54,041 bases of DNA from UBA5336 sp038745855 (GTDB lineage: Bacteria > Pseudomonadota > Alphaproteobacteria > Caulobacterales > Hyphomonadaceae): contig JBCDLC010000021.1 in NCBI GenBank assembly GCA_038745855.1, positions 1 through 54,041 of the forward strand, in the 5' to 3' direction. The notes below the pieces were generated by a model. That model did not search any database and was not told the origin of the DNA. It worked only from the letters and a program-made list of their open reading frames with translations. The position numbers were made by a program, and so were the translations under genes. This document shows positions 8,657-17,491 of this stretch, in pieces (within the stretch, counting starts at the first letter, position 1; each line of letters begins with the position of its first letter).

Positions 8657-10285
8657 TCAAGTTTCGGCGACCGCCATTGCGGGCGTTTCTGATGCGGCTG
8701 TGTTTTGCTCGACCGGGTGGACCTCGGCGAGGTGGTCGCGAAGGGCGGAACAGAGCGCTGTGCCCGCGTCACCGCCGCCGAAGATGTGGCGGTCTGGTCT
8801 GATCAATACGGCGCTTACCCCGTGTTCGGCCATGAAAGCGGTGAGGGTGCCAGATGGATCGTGCAGATCCGCGCCGATCACATGGAGGGAGCCCTCTAGA
8901 GTCGTTCGGAACCAGTCCAGCGCTTCACCCGTTTCGGGCGTGGTGGTCAGCAGGGCAAAACCTGCTCCAAGGCACGTATCGAGAGGTATCGGCTCTCCCG
9001 AAGAGGCCTCGATCACGGGCTGGATCATTCGCTCTCCGGCCAGCGGAGCATCGGCCATGAGCAAGCCGCTTCGATAGGGCGGCCGGTAAGGGACCCGCAT
9101 CATTTCCTTACGGACCTTCGGGAATATCCGGCCCAGGAAGAAGGCCAAATCACGCTTGAAGACTGCCTTGCGGTCACTGAGGCTGAGAAGCTTTCCGCGC
9201 TTTGATGCGTCGGTGATCAGGTATTTGCAGTGGGCCCAGCGCTCTTCGAAATAGGTGTCAAGCAGACTGTCGTTGGCCAGGCCGCGAAAGATGAGATCGA
9301 ACTTGAACGCCAGGTTTGCAGCATCCCGGAGCCCCATGTTCAGTCCCTGTCCGGCGAAAGGAGAGGTTTGGTGTGCTGCATCGCCGGCGATAAGCAGCCG
9401 ACCCTTGCGCCAGGCATCGGGCATGCCCGCATAGAAACTATAGGGAGTTCTGCGAATGATCTCCACGGATGACGTGTCCATGAACGAACCGATCAGGGCC
9501 CAGGCGTCGTCTTCGGAGAAGGTTTCCGCCCGTTCCTCGCCCGCCTCGAAATCAATCCGGATATGGCCTCGGTGGCCTTTGACGAAAACGATCGCGGCGT
9601 CGGGCTGGCAGATGAAATCGGAGCCGGGCGGGATCGCATCCCAAACCGCCTGATCATGGACGATCACGTCCATCACGATCCACTTTCGCTGGTAGCCGAA
9701 GTCAATCCGCTGTCCGCCGATTGTCCGCCGGCAAAGGCTTGCGCCACCGTCACACCCTACGACGTAGCGGGCTTTGTAGTGTGTTTCCTCGCCGCTGCGG
9801 GCGCAGCGTGCGGACACGGTGGCATGCTCGTCACCGTTGGTAACCGCCGACACCTCATGGCCGAGATAGGTATCGATACCGACGCCATCGGAGAAACGGC
9901 TGCGTAAGATGGCCTCCAAGGTTGGTTGATGGAACATGACGCCCATGGCTGCGTGGCCGTACGGGACCTCGACGTCGCTGAAATCCAAGGTGATGAGCGG
10001 CTTGCGTTTCGGGTTCAGGAACCTGTGGTTCAGAAAGGGCCGAGCGTCGGCCACGTACATCTCGTCCATGATGCCGAGTGATTGGTAGATGCGGCAGCTA
10101 TCTGGGTCGAGCATCATTGCCCGCGGAGCGTGGAAGATCTCCGTGTCGCGGTCGAAGACAGCCGTTTTCAGACCATGACGGCACAGGAGATTTGCGAGCG
10201 TTGCACCAGTCGGCCCACAGCCCACAATCGCTACGTCGTAGATATCCGTTTCCAAGTCCGACCTCTGCTGTCTAATCCGTTGCAT
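8657..10285 (-). CDS. FAD-dependent aromatic-ring monooxygenase, MhpA-like
   Basis: A class A flavoprotein hydroxylase of 542 residues. The N-terminal dinucleotide-binding fold is DVAIVGCGPTGATLANLLCRHG. The second FAD motif is GDAAHQTSPFAGQGLNMGLRDA, and a C-terminal thioredoxin-like domain closes the protein, as in 3-(3-hydroxyphenyl)propionate hydroxylases and related phenol hydroxylases. It uses NAD(P)H and O2 to hydroxylate an aromatic ring in the cytoplasm; the actual substrate cannot be read from sequence. The ATG at 10285 removes a 29-residue extension that lacks family character. No ring-cleavage genes lie next to it, so it is either a stand-alone catabolic enzyme or part of secondary metabolism. 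It converges on the 1728-aa gene with a gap of only 25 bases. Confidence 0.85.
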   Translation of the reverse strand: MQRIRQQRSDLETDIYDVAIVGCGPTGATLANLLCRHGLKTAVFDRDTEIFHAPRAMMLDPDSCRIYQSLGIMDEMYVADARPFLNHRFLNPKRKPLITLDFSDVEVPYGHAAMGVMFHQPTLEAILRSRFSDGVGIDTYLGHEVSAVTNGDEHATVSARCARSGEETHYKARYVVGCDGGASLCRRTIGGQRIDFGYQRKWIVMDVIVHDQAVWDAIPPGSDFICQPDAAIVFVKGHRGHIRIDFEAGEERAETFSEDDAWALIGSFMDTSSVEIIRRTPYSFYAGMPDAWRKGRLLIAGDAAHQTSPFAGQGLNMGLRDAANLAFKFDLIFRGLANDSLLDTYFEERWAHCKYLITDASKRGKLLSLSDRKAVFKRDLAFFLGRIFPKVRKEMMRVPYRPPYRSGLLMADAPLAGERMIQPVIEASSGEPIPLDTCLGAGFALLTTTPETGEALDWFRTTLEGSLHVIGADLHDPSGTLTAFMAEHGVSAVLIRPDRHIFGGGDAGTALCSALRDHLAEVHPVEQNTAASETPAMAVAET

Positions 10286-10507
10286 CCGGCGGTAACGGTT
10301 TGGCCATGCCTGCTGGCCTGAGATGCAGCCTTCTATTCTTAATGCAATGTTGATCGCCAATGTGAAAGCCAATGGACGGCCTCAAGCGGGAAATAATGGA
10401 TCGGGGTGAAAAGTTCTCGAATTCTGGCGCGGAACCGCACCAACTGAGCCCTCGATCATTGCGGCTTTCGGTGCCGCCTGATTGGTCGGAAACGATCGTC
10501 CCCCGGC

Positions 10508-11551
10508 CTAGCGGGGAATGGCGGCCCAATAATCGAAGTCGAGCAGGACGTCTGGATGGTATTTCCCGTCGTCTCCCCGGAGCGGGAAATCGCTGCAGGG
10601 ATGGTTTTTCGCTGCCACGAGACGGAGCCGGAGCGCGCCGACAGTGGGTGACAGTTCGGCGGTGTCCAGCACTTCTGACCAGGCATAGACCGTGTCGCCT
10701 GCGAACAATGGTCCGGCATGAGTGCCGCCGTTGATCGCCAGCATTTCGGCCGCATTGGCGAGACCGTTGAAGCTGAGGGCGCGGGCGATGGAGATAACGA
10801 CGCCGCCGTAGATCAGGCGCTTGCCGAAACGGCTACTGGCCTGGGCGTGGGCATCGAAGTGCACCTTGGCGGTGTTCTGGTAGAGCCTCGTCGCAATCTG
10901 ATGTTCGGCTTCCTCAACGGTCATCCCGTCCACATGGTCGATCTTCTCACCGGTGGTGTAATCGTCGAACCGGTGGGGGCTGCCCGCCAACGCATTGTCC
11001 CAATCAGCATAGGCCGGCGGGACTGTCAGGGTGGCGGCATCGACCGCTTTTGGCAAGTCTGGAATGACGGTCTCGGGCGCGGGTGAGGCTGGATCCTTCT
11101 TATGGACCATTACCCAGCGCACATACGATAGAACTTCGTCGCCGGCCTGGTTCAACCCTCGCGTGCGGACATAGACAACGCCTGTCTTCCCGTTCGAGTT
11201 TTCCTTGCGTCCAATCACCTCCGACACCGCCCGAAGCGTGTCGCCCGGATAGAGGCGTCCGAGAAATTTGCCGTCCGCGTAGCCAAGATTTGCCACCGCA
11301 TTCAGCGAGATATCCGGCACGGTCTTTCCGAAAACCACATGAAATCCAAGCAGGGGGTCGACCGGGAGGCGTTCAAATCCGTTCGCCTTGGCAAAGGTTT
11401 CGGCGCTGTAGAGGATGTGGCGGCTACCGGTCAGGGCTCTGTAGAGGCTGATGTCCCCTTCACTGACCGTCAGCGGGGTTGTGTGGACAAGCTCGCGGCC
11501 CGGCGTGAAATCCTCGAAGAAGTTGCCGGGGTCTGATTTCTGTGTGGTCAC
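10508..11551 (-). CDS. mch: Mesaconyl-CoA hydratase (beta-methylmalyl-CoA dehydratase)
   Basis: A 347-residue protein with two MaoC-type hot-dog domains. Segments such as FHVVFGKTVPDISLNAVANL, GDTLRAVSEVIGRKENSNGK and TGVVYVRTRGLNQAG closely match what I remember of the Rhodobacter mesaconyl-CoA hydratase, which is also about 345 residues. It interconverts mesaconyl-CoA and beta-methylmalyl-CoA in the ethylmalonyl-CoA pathway, used to assimilate acetyl-CoA in place of the glyoxylate shunt. None of the partner genes (ccr, ecm, mcd, mcl) is in this window, so the pathway is inferred to be dispersed. The start MTTQKSDPGNFFEDFTPG matches the family N-terminus. Confidence 0.88.
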   Translation of the reverse strand: MTTQKSDPGNFFEDFTPGRELVHTTPLTVSEGDISLYRALTGSRHILYSAETFAKANGFERLPVDPLLGFHVVFGKTVPDISLNAVANLGYADGKFLGRLYPGDTLRAVSEVIGRKENSNGKTGVVYVRTRGLNQAGDEVLSYVRWVMVHKKDPASPAPETVIPDLPKAVDAATLTVPPAYADWDNALAGSPHRFDDYTTGEKIDHVDGMTVEEAEHQIATRLYQNTAKVHFDAHAQASSRFGKRLIYGGVVISIARALSFNGLANAAEMLAINGGTHAGPLFAGDTVYAWSEVLDTAELSPTVGALRLRLVAAKNHPCSDFPLRGDDGKYHPDVLLDFDYWAAIPR

Positions 11552-11595
11552 GGGGCGGGGTCCTTCTGGTCAGACCTCCCTGCCCGTCACGCGGC

Positions 11596-11850
11596 TTACA
11601 GGGCGAAAGAGAAGGTCTCGAATTCGTTGGCGACGAATTGCACTGTCTCAGCGCTGGAGATCAAGGCCAATATGATGAGAGGTGCCAAGCAGGCCGTGAT
11701 GGCGGCAGTTCCGAACCACGCGGCGAGACTGCGCGCGGCGGGTGAGGTCAGCGCGTCGGCCCGAAACGCGGGCGGTACCACGAGCAGGGGCCAGGCAAAG
11801 AGCAGCAGGACTGATAGTGCGATCAACGCGGTGGCGAGGAAAAGCAGCAT
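11596..11850 (-). CDS. Small two-helix membrane protein
   Basis: An 84-residue hydrophobic protein with two membrane segments: LLFLATALIALSVLLLFAWP near the start and a second at FGTAAITACLAPLIILALI. The start at 11850 is chosen because GGAGG lies 10 bases upstream; an earlier in-frame ATG at 11892 lacks such a site. I do not recognise a family. It lies on the same strand as the following mch gene (gap 44) and the preceding 229-residue membrane protein (gap 50), so co-transcription is possible. Confidence 0.6.
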   Translation of the reverse strand: MLLFLATALIALSVLLLFAWPLLVVPPAFRADALTSPAARSLAAWFGTAAITACLAPLIILALISSAETVQFVANEFETFSFAL

Positions 11851-11900
11851 GGGACGGGAGCCTCCAACCAGCGGACGATCCTTAGCTAACACGGAGACTT

Positions 11901-12590
11901 TTAAGACCGTCTCCCGTTGGGGTAGAAAATCTTCGGAAGGTCATTAGGGGTTGCTTCACCGACGCCCGTTGCTTGCTTCGGTTGGCCTTGCCGCTGCCTG
12001 GCTTTCTTTTGCTGGGCCAGCATCTTCTGCCCGTCCCGCGCGAATTGGGCTCGCGTCGCCATCACAGCGGCTGAAGGGGGCCCGGCTGGGCGGCGCGGTT
12101 TCGGCTTTCCCGGGTTGGCGAGTTCAGAGCCCGGCGTCACAGCGGCAGACAGGGCCACGGCGCGGGGTGGTCGCCGTTTGAACCGCAAATCCCAAACCGC
12201 TAGCAGCAAGAGCAGCGCGATCGCGCATCCGCCGGCCACGATCCCTTCTGCCGTTGATGGATCACGCCACCAGCCGGGTTCAAAATCCACGAGCATTGCG
12301 GCAGGAAATCCTGTCACGCCGCCCAGCAAATAGGCGTTGAGCGCGCCAGGTTTGCGCTTCGCGATCAGTGCCGCGCTCGTGTAGAAGGCCATCGCGGCAA
12401 TGAAATACGGGATACCGTGAAGGATGCCAAACTCGCGCCAATTAAAACCTTCCAGCGTGTCTTCCATGCCGGTTTCAGTGAAGAGGCCAACCAGCATCAG
12501 GATCGACGGCCAACGGATCGCGGCCATCGCGCCGAAGGCAAAGGCCACCGCCATCACAGCGACCATGAAGCTGATCATCTTCCGCGACAT
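11901..12590 (-). CDS. Multi-pass membrane protein of unknown function
   Basis: A 229-residue protein with four predicted membrane segments in its first 135 residues: ISFMVAVMAVAFAFGAMAA; a segment around FGILHGIPYFIAAMAFYTSA; LNAYLLGGVTGFPAAMLV; and IVAGGCAIALLLLLAVWD. A basic, proline- and glutamine-rich cytoplasmic tail follows (KPKPRRPAGPPSAA, QQKKARQRQGQPKQA). The start MSRKMISF at 12590 is preferred over an extension to 12785 that overlaps the argG promoter region and has no protein-like character. No known family is recognised. Confidence 0.6.
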   Translation of the reverse strand: MSRKMISFMVAVMAVAFAFGAMAAIRWPSILMLVGLFTETGMEDTLEGFNWREFGILHGIPYFIAAMAFYTSAALIAKRKPGALNAYLLGGVTGFPAAMLVDFEPGWWRDPSTAEGIVAGGCAIALLLLLAVWDLRFKRRPPRAVALSAAVTPGSELANPGKPKPRRPAGPPSAAVMATRAQFARDGQKMLAQQKKARQRQGQPKQATGVGEATPNDLPKIFYPNGRRS

Positions 12591-12820
12591 GGCGTGAACG
12601 TTAACCCTAACGCAATTGCTGTGGGATGAACGCAATGCAGCAGATTTCACCGTTCCAGCCCGTTTTGGGCCTCCTTGTTGCCCACCCGCAACGACTTTGT
12701 GGCGGCCCCGTGTCAAACCCGGAGCGCGCGCGCCATGATCTGCGCACGTGCAATGGGTGACGCCGGGCTTTTGCAGCGCTAACACCTCGCTTTGATCTTC
12801 ACCGCCCGGATGCGCCCACC

Positions 12821-14059
12821 ATGACCAACACGTCCCCGCCCAAGAAAGTCGTCCTCGCCTATTCCGGGGGGCTCGATACCTCGATCATTCTGAAATGGCT
12901 TCAGGTGGAATACGGCTGTGAAGTTGTGACCTTCACCGCTGATCTCGGCCAGGGTGAAGCGCTGGAACCGGCCCGCCAGAAGGCCCTCGATGCAGGCGTA
13001 AAGCCCGAAAATATCTTTATTGATGATCTGCGCGAGAGTTTCGTTGCCGACTACGTCTTCCCGATGTTCCGGGCCAACGCCGTGTACGAGGGCGTCTACC
13101 TGCTGGGTACCTCGATCGCCCGCCCGCTTATCGCCAAACGCCAGATCGAGATCGCCGAGCAGGTCGGCGCGGATGCCGTCTGCCATGGCGCTACGGGTAA
13201 GGGGAATGACCAGGTTCGCTTCGAGCTCGGATACTATGCCCTGAAACCAGATGTCCGGGTCATCGCGCCCTGGCGGGACTGGAGCTTCAAATCCCGCACC
13301 GACCTCCTGAAATTTGCTGAGGAGCAGGGAATCGCCGTCCCCGAAGACAAGCGCGGTGAAGCCCCGTTCAGCGTTGACGCCAACCTCCTGCACACGTCAT
13401 CCGAGGGCAAGGTCCTTGAAGACCCGGGCGTTGCGGCCCCCGATTTCGTTTACCAGCGGACCGTCGACCCGGTGGATGCCCCCGATATGCCGGAGACGAT
13501 CACCATCGGTTTCGAGCGCGGCGACGCTGTCTCCATCAATGGCGAGACCCTGTCCCCTGCGGCCCTCTTGACCCAGCTCAACTCCCTCGGCCGCAAACAT
13601 GGTATCGGCCGGCTCGATCTTCTCGAGAACCGCTTCGTCGGCATGAAATCGCGGGGCATCTACGAGACGCCGGGCGGTACGATCCTGCTCACTGCCCACC
13701 GCGGCATCGAACAGATCACTCTCGATCGCGGCGCCGCCCACCTCAAGGACGAGCTCATGCCGCGCTATGCCGAACTCATCTATAATGGCTTCTGGTGGAG
13801 CCCCGAGCGCGAGATGCTCCAGGCCGCGATCGACCACAGCCAGGCCCACGTTACCGGCGAAGTCACTCTCCAGCTCTACAAGGGCGCCGCCCACCTCATG
13901 GCCCGAACCTCGCCCTACAGCCTCTATTCCGAAGCCCATGTCACCTTCGAAGACGACGCCGGCGCCTACGACCAAAAGGACGCCGAGGGCTTTATCCGAT
14001 TGAATGCACTGCGGCTCCGCCTGTTGGCGGCGAGGGACAAGCGCGTTGGGCGGAACTAG
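12821..14059 (+). CDS. argG: Argininosuccinate synthase
   Basis: A 412-residue enzyme that joins citrulline and aspartate using ATP to make argininosuccinate, the penultimate step of arginine synthesis, in the cytoplasm. The N-terminal PP-loop KKVVLAYSGGLDTSIILKWL binds ATP. Further family blocks are VCHGATGKGNDQVRFELGYY, VIAPWRDW and SPYSLYSEAHVTFE. Full length for the family and read in a single frame. It is transcribed away from the membrane-protein cluster on the minus strand, with a 230-base intergenic region that must hold its promoter; no clear argR-type box was seen there. Confidence 0.97.
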   Translation: MTNTSPPKKVVLAYSGGLDTSIILKWLQVEYGCEVVTFTADLGQGEALEPARQKALDAGVKPENIFIDDLRESFVADYVFPMFRANAVYEGVYLLGTSIARPLIAKRQIEIAEQVGADAVCHGATGKGNDQVRFELGYYALKPDVRVIAPWRDWSFKSRTDLLKFAEEQGIAVPEDKRGEAPFSVDANLLHTSSEGKVLEDPGVAAPDFVYQRTVDPVDAPDMPETITIGFERGDAVSINGETLSPAALLTQLNSLGRKHGIGRLDLLENRFVGMKSRGIYETPGGTILLTAHRGIEQITLDRGAAHLKDELMPRYAELIYNGFWWSPEREMLQAAIDHSQAHVTGEVTLQLYKGAAHLMARTSPYSLYSEAHVTFEDDAGAYDQKDAEGFIRLNALRLRLLAARDKRVGRN

Positions 14060-14181
14060 GATCTGGGAAAGGCACTGGAGGCGGCATCAAGCTTATTCAT
14101 TGTTTCTTTGCGTAGCGGTGTCGTCGCCGCACGCGTCCCTCTGACTGTCCGAAAGTTCGGACGCATGGTAGATATCACCAA

Positions 14182-14415
14182 ATGAACGCGCCAGACCTCC
14201 TCGCCCGCATCACGACAGAGCCTGAAAAGATGGGCGGTCGCCCCTGCATCCGCGGCATGCGCCTGCGTGTGAAGGACGTTCTCGACGTGCTTGCTGCAGG
14301 GGGGTCCTACGAGGATGTTCTCGAGATGTATGATGAGCTTGAGCGTGAAGATATCCTCGCTGCTCTGACCTACGCGGCGCGCGCTGCTGACGTCCCGGTC
14401 GTCGCGGCAGAATGA
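14182..14415 (+). CDS. DUF433-family antitoxin
   Basis: A 77-residue protein matching the DUF433 family: RITTEPEKMGGRPCIRGMRL is the signature start, followed by a helix-turn-helix-like region (VKDVLDVLAAGGSYEDVLEMY) and LEREDILAALTYAARA. Such proteins are the DNA-binding antitoxin partners of DUF5615 PIN-like toxins. Its stop codon overlaps the next start (ATGA at 14412-14415), implying translational coupling with the antitoxin made first. Autoregulation of the promoter in the 122-base upstream gap is expected but no operator was identified. Confidence 0.85.
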   Translation: MNAPDLLARITTEPEKMGGRPCIRGMRLRVKDVLDVLAAGGSYEDVLEMYDELEREDILAALTYAARAADVPVVAAE

Positions 14416-14744
14416 GATTCCTTCTGGAGCAGAATGTTCCCATCATTCTGGTTCCGTGGATTGAGCAGCAAGGCTTTGTCGCCCACCATACAAAGGGCAC
14501 TGTCCTCGAACGCAAGTCTGACAGGGAGATCGTCGCTTGGGCCCGGAAGGAAGTTGACGTGATCGTCACCAAGGATGCCGACTACCGCATTCTGCTGCCC
14601 ATATCCCTGCATGACCCGCTGCAGCTCGTGCACCTGCGCGTGGGAAATGCCAGCAACGCCGACTTCATCGCCTGGTTTGAAACGCGATGGCCCAACATCC
14701 TGCGAAGTCTCGAAGCCGACGACCAAGTCATCGAAGTGATCTGA
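14412..14744 (+). CDS. DUF5615 PIN-like toxin
   Basis: A 110-residue protein of the PIN-like DUF5615 family: MRFLLEQNVPIILVPWIEQQ at the start, then IVAWARKEVDVIVTKDADY with the conserved TKDADY acidic motif, as expected of a metal-dependent RNase fold. The first acidic position reads LLEQN where relatives usually have LLDEN or LADEN, so catalytic activity should not be assumed. It overlaps the DUF433 antitoxin by four bases. Its stop codon directly abuts, with no gap, the stop codon of the convergent Uma2 gene. Confidence 0.8.
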   Translation: MRFLLEQNVPIILVPWIEQQGFVAHHTKGTVLERKSDREIVAWARKEVDVIVTKDADYRILLPISLHDPLQLVHLRVGNASNADFIAWFETRWPNILRSLEADDQVIEVI

Positions 14745-15317
14745 TCACCCCACCCGCTTGAGATCCGCCAGCCTCAGTTTCAAGTCCGGCACTGCAGCGC
14801 TCGTGGCCGTCTCTTCCGCCGTAATCTCCACCGGCGCGGCCCAGGTCTCGCCCTCTCGCGCCCGGTGCACCAGGATCGCCCGCCGCGCAATGTCCACCAC
14901 CCAGTACTCCTGCACCCCATATCGGGCATAGAGCGCAGCCTTCACGCCCAAATCATCCCTCACCGTCGTATCCGCCACTTCGATCACCAGGCAGACTTCT
15001 TCAGCCTTTAGATCCGCTGTCGCTATGGCAGCCGGGAATACGTAGACATCTGGGCTCGGCGCATTGTGGGGTGAGAGTTTCAGCGTGGCGTCGGCGACAA
15101 CAAAATAGTCGTCTGACAGGGTGCGGTTGAGGTGGCGGAGGATCTCTGACTTGTAGTCGATATGCGGTGGATTTTCTGACGGCACCTCGAAAACCACCCC
15201 ATCGAACAACTCATATTTCGCGGTACGATCCAGCATCCCGGCCGCCATCATCCCGAACACATCGTCCAGGGTCAGCCGGTGCCGGGGATAATCCTCAAGG
15301 AGCGTGATCGCGTTCAT
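14745..15317 (-). CDS. Uma2-family (PD-(D/E)XK-like) protein
   Basis: A 190-residue member of the Uma2 family, whose fold is that of restriction endonucleases. Visible blocks: YELFDGVVFEVPSENPPH, APSPDVYVFPAA (PD motif), CLVIEVADTTVRDDLGVKA (ExA motif) and YGVQEYWVVDIARR. The start MNAITLLEDYPRHRLTLDD at 15317 is chosen because upstream codons to 15695 are antisense to selO and unlike the family. Its biological role is unestablished; family members are often spread in accessory regions. It converges exactly on the toxin gene and diverges from selO with a 78-base shared promoter gap. Confidence 0.82.
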   Translation of the reverse strand: MNAITLLEDYPRHRLTLDDVFGMMAAGMLDRTAKYELFDGVVFEVPSENPPHIDYKSEILRHLNRTLSDDYFVVADATLKLSPHNAPSPDVYVFPAAIATADLKAEEVCLVIEVADTTVRDDLGVKAALYARYGVQEYWVVDIARRAILVHRAREGETWAAPVEITAEETATSAAVPDLKLRLADLKRVG

Positions 15318-15395
15318 TCCCGAACCATACTGCCATTCCGCCCCCGCCACCATATCCTGCTTCCTGCCGGGCGCGCGATGCCCCATAAGGGCACC

Positions 15396-16826
15396 ATGCC
15401 GGACACGTTGACCCCGCCCATTCTCGAGATTGCCGATGTCCTCGGCGACCCAGTCGCGCCGGCCGACTTCCCACAAACCCTCCTCCGCCATCGCAACCAG
15501 CGCTGGGCCAATGCCGCCCGCCTCGGCGGACTGACCGACGCACAATGGATCGTTCATTTCGGTCGCTTCGACCCGCTGCCCGGCAACCTGCCCCAGCCAT
15601 TGGCCTTGCGCTATCACGGCCACCAATTCGGCACCTACAACCCTGATCTCGGCGATGGTCGCGGCTTCCTCTTCGCCCAAATCCAGGACAACCAAGGTCG
15701 CTGGCTGGACCTCGGCACCAAGGGCTCAGGGCAAACGCCCTGGTCCCGCCAGGGAGACGGCCGCCTGACGTTGAAGGGCGGCGTCCGGGAAGTCTTGGCG
15801 TCCGCCTATCTCGAAGCTCTCGGCGTCAACACGTCCAAGGCCTTCTCCCTGATCGAGACCGGCGAGCCCCTTTACCGCAATGACGAGCCCTCACCCACAC
15901 GCTCCGCCGTGCTCGTCCGGCTCAGCCACAGCCACATCCGCTTCGGCAGCTTCCAGCGCCTCGCCTATCTTGGCGACACCGAAGGCCTCGCCCGCCTCGT
16001 CACCCATTGCGTAACCCACTACCACCCCGATGCCGAAGACCCCGCCATGGACCGCCAGGCCGTCGCGCTGCTCGAACGCATCGCTCTCGACGTTGCGGCC
16101 ATGGTTGGCGAATGGATGGCTGCCGGGTTTGTCCACGGCGTCATGAACACCGACAATTTCAACATCACCGGTGAGACTTTTGACTTCGGCCCCTATCGCT
16201 TCTTGCCGAACTCGGACCCCAATCTCGTCGCTGCGTATTTCGACCAGACCGGCCTCTACCGTTTCGGACGCCAGCCGACCCAGGCCCTCTGGGCGCTTAC
16301 CCAGCTCGCCAGTGCCCTCCTCCCCCTCGCAGAGAAGGAAGAGCTTGCTGGCGCACTCAAGCCGTTCGAGCGGGCTTACCAGGTCCGGTTTGCACGGCAC
16401 ACGCTGGCCCTGCTGGGTCTCGAGGATGGCGCCAGCCTGGAGGAGGACCTCTCTTTCATGTCTACGCTCTATGCCTGGATGACCGAGAGCGGCGCGCCCT
16501 GGCCCCAGGTCTTTTTCGATTGGTTCGGCGGCGCCGCCGGTGCAGCCCGCGCGGCCGACAGTCCAGCAGCAGAATTCTATACTGCTCCCGCATTCGAGCC
16601 CGTCCGCGCTGGCCTGCTGTCCCGGGCGCCTGACCGGGTAGAGCGGCTTAACGCGACCTACTTCCAGTCCGCTACGCCGGTGTCGCTCATCTATGATGAA
16701 ATCGAAGCGCTCTGGGGCCCCATTGCCGACAGCGATGATTGGTCTGCCTTCACCGCGCACCTCGACCAGATCGAACAGCTCCGCTGCGCCATGACATGGA
16801 TGCAACCAACAGCGATGACCGGTTGA
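15396..16826 (+). CDS. selO: Protein adenylyltransferase SelO (YdiU/UPF0061)
   Basis: A 476-residue pseudokinase-fold enzyme that transfers AMP to protein hydroxyls; in E. coli SelO acts in oxidative-stress signalling. Key blocks: LRYHGHQFGTYNPDLGDGRG, LGTKGSGQTPWSRQGDGRL (nucleotide binding), LKGGVREVLASAYLEALGV, and GFVHGVMNTDNFNITGETFD followed by FGPY (metal/catalytic region). The start at 15396 follows an AAGGG site; upstream ATGs overlap the divergent Uma2 gene. The C-terminus (RCAMTWMQPTAMTG) has a Cys but not an obvious Cys/Sec-Ser-Ser end, so the redox motif of longer SelO proteins may be absent. Confidence 0.9.
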   Translation: MPDTLTPPILEIADVLGDPVAPADFPQTLLRHRNQRWANAARLGGLTDAQWIVHFGRFDPLPGNLPQPLALRYHGHQFGTYNPDLGDGRGFLFAQIQDNQGRWLDLGTKGSGQTPWSRQGDGRLTLKGGVREVLASAYLEALGVNTSKAFSLIETGEPLYRNDEPSPTRSAVLVRLSHSHIRFGSFQRLAYLGDTEGLARLVTHCVTHYHPDAEDPAMDRQAVALLERIALDVAAMVGEWMAAGFVHGVMNTDNFNITGETFDFGPYRFLPNSDPNLVAAYFDQTGLYRFGRQPTQALWALTQLASALLPLAEKEELAGALKPFERAYQVRFARHTLALLGLEDGASLEEDLSFMSTLYAWMTESGAPWPQVFFDWFGGAAGAARAADSPAAEFYTAPAFEPVRAGLLSRAPDRVERLNATYFQSATPVSLIYDEIEALWGPIADSDDWSAFTAHLDQIEQLRCAMTWMQPTAMTG

Positions 16827-16889
16827 CAATCAGCTGCCAAAAGCGTGCAACGCGCTCTCTGTGAACCCCCCGAGTCGAGGTCATCCATC

Positions 16890-17423
16890 GTGTCCGGACC
16901 CCATGACTATCACACCCCCCAGCCGTCCTACTCTTACGACGACCTGATCGTCTCCAGCCAGGGCGACCTGTTCGGGCCGGGCAATGCCCAACTTCCAGCG
17001 CCGCCCATGCTGATGATGGACCGGATCCTCGAGATCAGCCTTGATGGCGGGGCATTCGGCAAGGGGCACGTGATTGGAGAGTTGGATATCAATCCTGATC
17101 TCTGGTTCTTCGAATGCCACTTCCCGGGTGACCCTGTGATGCCAGGCTGCCTGGGCCTAGACGCGATGTGGCAGGCGGTTGGCTATTGGCTGGGCTGGTC
17201 GGGCTCCCCCGGTAAGGGCCGTGCCCTCGGCGTCGGTAAGGTCCGCTTCACGGGCGAGATTACCCCGGACGTGAAGACCGTCCGCTATGAGATCGAGATC
17301 AAACGCGTCCGTCGCGGCAAGCTCGTCCTCGGCATCGCAGACGGACGTGTCTACAAGGACGGCGACCAAGTCTACACAGCCCTCGACATGCAAGTCGGTC
17401 TCTCGAGACAAGCGGGCGTTTGA
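16890..17423 (+). CDS. fabA: 3-hydroxydecanoyl-ACP dehydratase/isomerase
   Basis: A 177-residue hot-dog enzyme that dehydrates 3-hydroxydecanoyl-ACP and isomerises the product to cis-3-decenoyl-ACP, the entry to unsaturated fatty acids. Family blocks are PPMLMMDRILEIS, WFFECHFPGDPVMPGCLGLD (active-site His) and ALDMQVGL. The GTG at 16890 is preferred: GAGGT lies 9 bases upstream and the product starts like other FabA proteins (family length about 170). The usual partner fabB is not beside it here. It follows selO with a short gap but is functionally unrelated; it converges on the UbiH-like gene. Confidence 0.95.
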   Translation: MSGPHDYHTPQPSYSYDDLIVSSQGDLFGPGNAQLPAPPMLMMDRILEISLDGGAFGKGHVIGELDINPDLWFFECHFPGDPVMPGCLGLDAMWQAVGYWLGWSGSPGKGRALGVGKVRFTGEITPDVKTVRYEIEIKRVRRGKLVLGIADGRVYKDGDQVYTALDMQVGLSRQAGV

Positions 17424-17491
17424 TACGTTCTATCGCTTTTCGCGCTTTCGGCGTCGAAAGAAGCAAACGCGCGCTGTGAGATCGAGCGCCG

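Noticed and set aside
5980..8772. A 930-codon open frame on the minus strand across the barrel region of the large surface protein
   Set aside because: It is antisense to a clearly coding gene, has no domain-like sequence, and arises from strong third-position GC bias.
17445..17460. A hairpin between fabA and the UbiH-like gene as a terminator
   Set aside because: CTTTCG/CGAAAG is only 6 bp and is followed by no T-tract on either strand.
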